From NCBI RefSeq assembly GCF_017309385.1, contig NZ_JAFJMJ010000001.1, positions 4,650,001-4,714,000 on the forward strand: DNA of 64,000 nt, read 5' to 3'. This document shows, piece by piece, positions 60,750 to 64,000 of the stretch. The DNA is from Amycolatopsis sp. 195334CR. GTDB lineage: Bacteria; Actinomycetota; Actinomycetes; Mycobacteriales; Pseudonocardiaceae. Below the pieces are notes generated by a model. That model was not told the origin of the DNA. It worked only from the letters and a program-made list of their open reading frames with translations, and made no database searches. Position 1 is the stretch's first letter. The number at the start of each line of letters is the position of its first letter. Position numbers and translations under genes: made by a program.

Positions 60750-60902
60750 AACTCATCACCGCCTCCGTGCTTCCAGTGTTCGTGGTGACTGGAATCACAA
60801 TCGTCTCCTGGTTTGCTTTCCGGCGGCACCCGAGAAAGTACCTAGGGGAACCCCTATTTCGACCGGACGACGGTTCAGGGTGCGGCGGTTAAGCTGGCGT
60901 GG

Positions 60903-62171
60903 GTGAACTCCTACACGGCGCACGACGCCGAGCGGCGGCTCGCCGAGCCGCCCAAGGGCGCGGTGCTCGACGGTGCGCGGGCCGACGCCCGCAGCGCGTT
61001 CGCCCGCGACCGCGCGAGGGTGCTGCACTCCGCCGCGCTGCGCCGGCTGGCCGGGAAGACGCAGGTGGTCGGCCCGGGTGAAGGCACCGAGGTGAGCGGG
61101 GTGCCGCGGACCCGGCTGACCCACTCGCTGGAGGTCGCCCAGATCGGCCGCGGCATCGCCGAGGAGCTTGGCGCCGACCCGGACCTGGTGGACACCGCCG
61201 GGCTGGCCCACGACATCGGCCACCCGCCGTTCGGCCACAACGGCGAGCACGCGCTGAACGCGGTCGCGCAGGCGTGCGGCGGGTTCGAGGGCAACGCGCA
61301 GACGTTGCGCATCCTGGCCAGGCTGGAGCCGAAGGTGCTCGACGGGCCGGAGACCGCCGGGCTGAACCTGACCAGGGCCTGCCTGGACGCGGCCACCAAG
61401 TACCCGTGGCCGCGCAAGGCTGGCGTGGCCAAGTTCGGCGCCTACGCCGACGACCTCGCCGTCTTCCGCTGGATGCGCGAGGGCGCCCCGGAAGGCCGCA
61501 CCTGCCTCGAAGCCCAGATCATGGACTGGGCCGACGACGTGGCCTACTCGGTGCACGACGTGGAGGACGGCGTGCTCGCCGAGCGCATCTCGTTCCGCGT
61601 GCTGGCCGACGCCCAGGAACGGGCCGCGCTGGCCGAGTTGGCGGCCAAGCACTTCTCCGCCTGCCCGGTGTCCACTTTGGAGGGCGCCGCGCGCGGGCTG
61701 CTGGAACTGCCGGTGGTGGCTGAGCTGGCCGAGCGCTACGACGCCTCGCTCGGCGCGCAGGTGGCGCTCAAGCGGATGACCAGCGAGCTGGTCGGCCGGT
61801 TCGCCTCGGCCGCGGTCACCGGCACCAGGGCGGCCCACGGCGACGGCCCGCTGACCCGGTACGCCGCCTCGCTGGCCGTGCCGGAGCAGGTGGGGGCCGA
61901 GGTGGCCGTGCTCAAGGCGCTGGCCCTGCGGTACGTGATGAGCGACCCGCGTCGCCTGGCCATGCAGGACGGCCAGCGCCAGCTGCTCGCCGAACTGGTC
62001 GAGGTGCTGGTCCGGCGCGCGCCCGAGCCGCTCGACCCGATCTTCCGCCCGGCCTGGACCGCCGCGGCCGACGACGCGGCCCGCCTGCGCGTGGTCGTCG
62101 ACCAGGTCGCCTCGCTCACGGACGCCCAGGCCTACGCTTGGCACTCCTGGTACACGGGCCGTCACGGGTAG
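60903..62171 (+). CDS. dgt: dGTP triphosphohydrolase
   Basis: This 422-residue HD-domain phosphohydrolase cleaves dGTP to deoxyguanosine and triphosphate. It has [20 protein letters not shown] (first His), [19 protein letters not shown] (the HD pair) and [16 protein letters not shown] (last metal Asp). The GTG at 60903 lies seven bases after a TAAGCT box, so the transcript is probably leaderless. The order dgt after uppS/glyS and before dnaG is common in mycobacteria; dnaG is not in this window. Confidence 0.93.
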   Translation: MNSYTAHDAERRLAEPPKGAVLDGARADARSAFARDRARVLHSAALRRLAGKTQVVGPGEGTEVSGVPRTRLTHSLEVAQIGRGIAEELGADPDLVDTAGLAHDIGHPPFGHNGEHALNAVAQACGGFEGNAQTLRILARLEPKVLDGPETAGLNLTRACLDAATKYPWPRKAGVAKFGAYADDLAVFRWMREGAPEGRTCLEAQIMDWADDVAYSVHDVEDGVLAERISFRVLADAQERAALAELAAKHFSACPVSTLEGAARGLLELPVVAELAERYDASLGAQVALKRMTSELVGRFASAAVTGTRAAHGDGPLTRYAASLAVPEQVGAEVAVLKALALRYVMSDPRRLAMQDGQRQLLAELVEVLVRRAPEPLDPIFRPAWTAAADDAARLRVVVDQVASLTDAQAYAWHSWYTGRHG

Positions 62172-62181
62172 GGTCGGTGGC

Positions 62182-63285
62182 ATGGCCGACCCAGCCGAAA
62201 CCAGTCACCTGCGCTTCGCCCTGGCCGTGCACGCCGAGGCCGGTTCGCGCGACACCTGCTTCTCCCCGTACTCCGCGGCCAGCGCGCTGGCGCTGGTGGC
62301 CAGAGCCGCCCGCGGCGAGTCGGCCGAGGAGCTCACGCGGTTGCTCGGGGAGGTGGGCGGCCAGGCCAAATTGCTGCGCGACGCCGCCGAACTGCACGGC
62401 CCCGACCACCAGGACACCCCGGTGCTCGAAGTGGCGAACACGCTCTGGGCGTGGGACGAACTGGAACTCCGCAGCGAGTTCACCGCGGAACTGGCGGACT
62501 GGGCGGGCGGCTCGGTGGCGAGCGCGCCCTTCGTCGGTGATCCCGAGGCCGCGCGCCGGACGATCAACGCCGACATCGCCGCCACCACCCACGACCTGAT
62601 CCCGGAGTTGCTCACCCCCGGCTCGGTCGGCCCGGACACGGTGGCGGCCGTGGTCAACGCGCTCTACCTGAAGACCGCGTGGACGAACCCGTTCGGCGAG
62701 GGCGCCACCCGCCCGGCCGCCTTCCACGCCCCCGGTGGCGAGGTCGAGGTGCCGACCATGCACCAGACCGAGCAGCTCGCCTACGCGCACACCGGCGGCT
62801 GGCAGGTCGTCGGCCTGCCCGCGGTCGGCGACGTGGAGGCGGTGGTCCTGCTGCCCGACGGCGACCTGGCCGCCGCGGAGGCGGAGCTGGACGCGCCGAA
62901 GCTCGCGGAACTGCTGTCCGCCAAGACGTTCACCCAGGTGAGCCTGGCGCTGCCGAAGCTCGAACTGGACCTGCGCACCGATCTGACCGCGGTGCTCAAG
63001 GCGCTCGGCGTGCGCACGCTGTTCACCCCGGACGCCGACCTGTCCGGGCTCAGCCCCGACCCGCGGCTGCTCGTCTCGGACGTGCTGCACCAGGCGGTGC
63101 TGCGCCTCGACGAGAGCGGCCTGGAGGGCGCGGCGGCCACCGCGGCGATGATCCGGATGGTGTCCATGCCACTGGGCGACCCGGTACCGGTCGCGGTGGA
63201 CCGGCCGTTCCTGCTGCTGGTGCGGCACACCGGCACCGGGGCCGTCTACTTCCTGGCCAGGGTGGTGAACCCGGCTAGCGCGTGA
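62182..63285 (+). CDS. Serpin-family serine protease inhibitor
   Basis: This 367-residue serpin has no signal peptide, so it is cytoplasmic or released late. The core landmarks are NVFFSPYSAASAL-like (CFSPYSAASALALVARAARGESAEEL), VAAVVNALYLKTAWTNPF, and the C-terminal FLLLVRHTGTGAVYFLARVVNP. The hinge LDESGLEGAAATAA before the reactive loop is Ala/Gly-rich with Glu at P17, the form required for inhibition. The P1 region is near MIRMVSMP. It begins 11 bases after dgt. Its stop overlaps the convergent MarR gene. Confidence 0.92.
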   Translation: MADPAETSHLRFALAVHAEAGSRDTCFSPYSAASALALVARAARGESAEELTRLLGEVGGQAKLLRDAAELHGPDHQDTPVLEVANTLWAWDELELRSEFTAELADWAGGSVASAPFVGDPEAARRTINADIAATTHDLIPELLTPGSVGPDTVAAVVNALYLKTAWTNPFGEGATRPAAFHAPGGEVEVPTMHQTEQLAYAHTGGWQVVGLPAVGDVEAVVLLPDGDLAAAEAELDAPKLAELLSAKTFTQVSLALPKLELDLRTDLTAVLKALGVRTLFTPDADLSGLSPDPRLLVSDVLHQAVLRLDESGLEGAAATAAMIRMVSMPLGDPVPVAVDRPFLLLVRHTGTGAVYFLARVVNPASA

Positions 63286-63754
63286 GTACTTCCGAGGCGA
63301 GTTTCCCCAGGTAACCGGCGAAGCGCCGCCGGTCGTCGGCCGGCCAGTGCGCGACCAGTTCGGCGAAGGCCGCGCGCTGGTACTCGTGCGTGGCCTCGAG
63401 GAACTTCTCCGCCGCGGGGGACAGCGACAACCGGGCGCGGCGGGCGTCCTGCCCGGAGGTCTCCCGCAGCACGAAGCCGTCGCGCACCGCGTCGGTGATC
63501 ATCCGGCTGGCCACCGACCGGTCCAGCCCGAGCTGCCGCGCCACGTCGGCCACGGTCACCTCCGGATCCGCCTGCGCCGCGCTGTGGATCGCGTCGATCA
63601 CGTAGAGGTTCTGCACCGTCCACGTCTCGGGCGCACCCTCGTAGAGGCGCTCCACCACCTCGGGCGCCCACCGGCGCGACCAGAACCTGACCAACCGGAA
63701 CAACGCCGGTCCGCCGCCGTTCGGCGCGGGCCGGGCTTTCTCGTTTTCGGTCAC
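63275..63754 (-). CDS. MarR-family transcriptional regulator
   Basis: This 159-residue protein has a winged helix (PEVTVADVARQLGLDRSVASRMITDAVRDGFVLRETSGQDARRARLSLS) flanked by long dimerisation helices. The N-terminus is Pro/Gly-rich. The GTG start is at 63754. It is divergent from an MFS exporter gene with two 17-base operator repeats between, so it probably represses that exporter and responds to a drug-like ligand. Its end overlaps the serpin gene by 11 bases. Confidence 0.88.
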   Translation of the reverse strand: MTENEKARPAPNGGGPALFRLVRFWSRRWAPEVVERLYEGAPETWTVQNLYVIDAIHSAAQADPEVTVADVARQLGLDRSVASRMITDAVRDGFVLRETSGQDARRARLSLSPAAEKFLEATHEYQRAAFAELVAHWPADDRRRFAGYLGKLASEVLTR

Positions 63755-63825
63755 CTAGGAACTCACGAGCCTTTCGTCGAACCAAGATCACCCATGCGGG
63801 TATGGCCGGACATCCTGCCATGCCC

Positions 63826-63870
63826 TTGATGCGTGCGTATTGCACGCGTTAATGTGTGCGATATGCACGC
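63826..63870. promoter_or_regulatory. MFS exporter promoter with two MarR operators
   Basis: GCGTGC-GTATT-GCACGC (63831-63847) and GTGTGC-GATAT-GCACGC (63854-63870) are 17-base inverted repeats with centres 23 bases apart. TTGATG (63826-63831) and TAATGT (63850-63855) fit a -35/-10 pair, with TSS near the ATG at 63863, so the transcript is probably leaderless and the second operator covers its start. Confidence 0.75.
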
Positions 63871-64000
63871 GGTCAAGGGTAGTCGCTCGCTCGCCTTCGC
63901 CGGGGTCCTGCTGGGAATGTTGCTGGCACAGCTGGATTTGACCGTGGTGGTGACGGCGCTGCCGATGATCGGCGCCGAGTTGGACGCCGGTCCCGCGGTC
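63863..64000 (+). CDS. MFS drug exporter, DHA2-type (partial, 5' end only)
   Basis: The window ends 46 codons into this gene. The visible part has a basic start and the first membrane helix with LAQLDLTVVVTALPMIGAEL, the helix-1 signature (motif D-like) of 14-helix DHA2 exporters. No ribosome-binding site precedes the ATG, in agreement with leaderless initiation. It is divergent from the MarR gene, which likely regulates it. Confidence 0.85.
   Translation, partial: MHAVKGSRSLAFAGVLLGMLLAQLDLTVVVTALPMIGAELDAGPAV

Overview
The window is a contiguous stretch of very GC-rich chromosome from an actinomycete, most likely a member of the Pseudonocardiaceae close to Amycolatopsis (inference). The grounds are the strong third-position G/C, frequent GTG starts with GTGA/ATGA stop-start overlaps, an F420-type luciferase-like enzyme, an IdeR/DmdR-type iron box, and a housekeeping gene order (hrcA-dnaJ-rsmE-HIT-phoH-ybeY-CBS protein-deaminase-like-era-recO-uppS ... 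zur-smtB-glyS ... dgt) that matches mycobacteria and other actinobacteria.

Layout. 1-2.6 kb: a barnase-like RNase with a barstar-like inhibitor, an enoyl-CoA hydratase and a secreted protein. 2.7-8.4 kb: a complete assimilatory sulfate reduction operon on the minus strand (nirA, zinc-ribbon protein, cysH, cysD, cysN, sirohydrochlorin chelatase), preceded by a 26-codon leader peptide of the actinobacterial sulfur type. 8.4-11.1 kb: hemW, then an IS110-family element inserted inside a palindromic repeat. 11.1-15.2 kb: an MMPL transporter with a NarL-type two-component system. 15.2-19.7 kb: small divergent regulator/enzyme pairs (MerR/methyltransferase, SDR/XRE, ArsR, TetR/SnoaL-like), each with visible operator-like repeats. 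19.7-21.5 kb: a siderophore-interacting protein and a PIN toxin with a small upstream partner. 21.4-31.4 kb: a reductive pyrimidine/beta-alanine catabolic region (NCS1 transporter, beta-ureidopropionase, dihydropyrimidinase, LLM enzyme, PucR regulator, class III aminotransferase, malonate-semialdehyde dehydrogenase), which takes dihydropyrimidines to acetyl-CoA. 31.4-48.2 kb: the conserved housekeeping block, interrupted by a 1004-residue AfsR-type regulator and by a cluster of CD225/dispanin, DUF2752 and RDD membrane proteins. 48.2-52.7 kb: a permease pair and the zur-smtB metal-sensing pair, with a TetR/NAD(P)-binding pair between. 52.9-54.7 kb: a surface protein with its sortase. 54.8-64 kb: glyS, a DrrAB-like ABC exporter with a DesKR-like two-component system, a DUF218 protein, dgt, a bacterial serpin, and a MarR/MFS exporter pair cut by the window end.

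The most striking item is the IS110-family element (about 9688-11038). Its 5' non-coding region contains four short segments that match, in the correct order and polarity, the two target halves and the two donor halves expected of a bridge RNA. Its joined ends would build a promoter with a 17-bp spacer. The palindrome it entered has an uninterrupted relative in the same window (48183-48229), which gives an empty-site reference. All of this is read by eye from the sequence; no searches or folding were run.
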